Origin: Chrysomallon squamiferum
Lineage: Eukaryota; Mollusca; Gastropoda; Neomphalida; Peltospiridae
Reading direction: 5' to 3'
NCBI GenBank assembly: GCA_012295275.1
Contig: CM022671.1
Location: forward strand, 1,450,832-1,514,831
Length of the DNA stretch: 64,000 nt
In this document: one piece after another, positions 62,722-64,000 of the stretch
Layout: the number at the start of each line of letters is the position of its first letter
How positions within the stretch are numbered: the first letter of the stretch is position 1
The notes under the pieces: model-generated
Databases searched by the model: none
Told to the model about the DNA's origin: nothing
What the model saw: only the letters and a program-made list of their open reading frames with translations
Translations under genes and position numbers: made by a program

Positions 62722-62770
62722 GATAATAATAATAATAACAACAACAGCAAAAAATAATAATAATAATTTT
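62671..62770. repeat. (TAA)n microsatellite
   Basis: About 16 TAA units, then imperfect ATAATAACAACAGC units. Confidence 0.9.
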
Positions 62771-62884
62771 AATTAAAGGAACAACAACAAAAACAAAACA
62801 AGTAATTATAATAATAATAATAAGTAACTAAAATAAAGAGAGAAAGAGGAACAGTAATATTAAAAAAGAAAGACAAGTAATTGT

Positions 62885-63118
62885 ACACTGGCAGAAAGAC
62901 AGACAGAGAGAAGTACAATGAAAATAAAGAGAGACAGAGTGAAGTACACTTATTGGGAGGCAAAGAGAGACAGAAAGAAGTAGAATCATAACCTGAAAGT
63001 CAAAGAGAGACAGAGTGAAGTACACTGAAAAAAAAGAGAGACAGAGAGAAGTACACTGAAAGTAAAGAGAGACAGAGTGAAGAAGAGTGAAAGAGTAAAG
63101 AGAGACAGAGTGAGTTTA
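62885..63118. repeat. Degenerate ~32-bp GA-rich minisatellite, ~7 copies
   Basis: Units share AAAGAGAGACAGAGTGAAGT followed by ACACTGAAA. Spacing varies and edge copies are diverged. Confidence 0.85.
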
Positions 63119-63589
63119 CAAGTGACATGAATCAAGTGGTAAGAAGTAAAAAATAAAGAAGAAATAAATTATTATTCTGTGCTGTTTTTGTATTTTCTTA
63201 TTATTTTTAAATGTACGTTTTCCCTTATTTCGCTGTCTGTGAAAGAAGATAACACAAACAACATTTGCTTGTGAACTGTTTGTCTTAATACTTATCTCCT
63301 TCCCCGACATTTATCTTCTTGTCATTTTCATATTAAACAATAAATATATCATGCAGCTAAATCGCCATTTTTTACGTCTATAAAGAATCAAGATTTAATC
63401 CTTTATTATTACGTTTATAGACCTCTATTTCTTGTCTATATTCTTCCTCTTACTCTTTTTATTTTCTCAAAATTTCTTATGACTGTGTCCTTAATCAGAT
63501 AATATTAAATAATTCTATTGTTTGTTTTTTTTTTTTTTTTTTTTTTTGTGATTTGAACGTCTGTCTGTCTGACTGTCGACGTGTTTGTT

Positions 63590-64000
63590 TTTTCACTTCG
63601 CTTTACACGTCCTGAAATTTCGTGTCGCTCTCTCTAGAATCAGTCGATATTAAATCCTTCGCCTGTTTGCCGACTCTTTGCAACATGCAGTAATCTGTCG
63701 ATTCTGCCGCGTATTAACTACAAGTATTGGCAAACACTGCGAGCGTGCTTAGCGCTAAACTTCTCAAAGAGAGAAAATTAATTTTTAACCTTTCAGCGAA
63801 CCGAAACACATATAAGTGGAGGAGAGCCGGGAGTCGATCGAAAATCCCAACCTTTGAACTGTGCGGAAAAAGGAATTGATTTTTAATTACGTCGCGAATG
63901 TTTCAGACAGTAAAGATGATATTGAAATTATTATTTTATAATCTTCCGGGTTTAATCAGCGCTGGTCCGGAGAGCAGGATCGATCTTCTTCACAGAACTG
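63590..64000. other. High-complexity island 6 at the right edge, no gene recognised
   Basis: Unique, CG-richer DNA with TTGGCAAACACTGC, CATATAAGTGG and CCGGGTTTAATCAGCGC. It lacks simple repeats and any long frame. It may be regulatory DNA, or 5' sequence of a gene beyond the window. Confidence 0.3.

Overview
This is eukaryotic (animal) DNA. Genes are split into short exons with GT-AG introns. The spacers are AT-rich and crowded with microsatellites: (TAA)n, (CT)n, (GT)n, (TTTA)n. There are several minisatellite arrays, and there are no prokaryotic operons, ribosome-binding sites, rRNA or tRNA. The protein families and the repeat landscape fit a lophotrochozoan, most likely a mollusc. That placement is inference from style, not proof.

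Three genes can be read. (1) The first coding exon of a universal-stress-protein-like gene lies on the minus strand at 938-1004; the rest of that gene runs off the left edge. (2) A complete SLC22-type major-facilitator transporter (organic cation/carnitine transporter-like, 583 aa) lies on the plus strand in ten coding exons from 11934 to 24519. All ten junctions keep phase. A diverged tandem duplication (about 7.29-8.64 kb and 9.15-10.56 kb) sits upstream. Each copy carries an NRF1-like motif and a splice donor, so it may supply paired alternative first exons. (3) A gelsolin/severin-family actin-binding gene lies on the minus strand from about 36060 (5' UTR exon) to about 27866 (polyadenylation signal). 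Its G1 and G2 domains are cleanly encoded. The third domain is recognisable only as pieces with weak splice signals. Genes 2 and 3 are convergent, tail to tail, with a 2.5 kb spacer.

The most unusual structure is in the gelsolin gene. The exon 6/intron boundary itself, the last ~18-23 nt of the exon plus its GTGAAA donor, has been amplified into an array of 29 copies of a ~36-40 bp unit (30575-31640). One intron therefore begins with 29 near-identical 5' splice sites, and every copy carries an in-frame stop two bases into the donor.

From 36.1 kb to the right edge I find no convincing gene. This stretch alternates microsatellite runs with unique, more GC-rich, high-complexity islands, for example 47.5-48.8, 49.97-50.73, 54.77-55.25 and 63.6-64.0 kb. 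These look like non-coding regulatory DNA or exons I cannot recognise. It also holds a 1.5 kb satellite (58.4-59.9 kb) with a decayed flank, several CTCF-like motifs and one weak exon candidate (53315-53651, minus).
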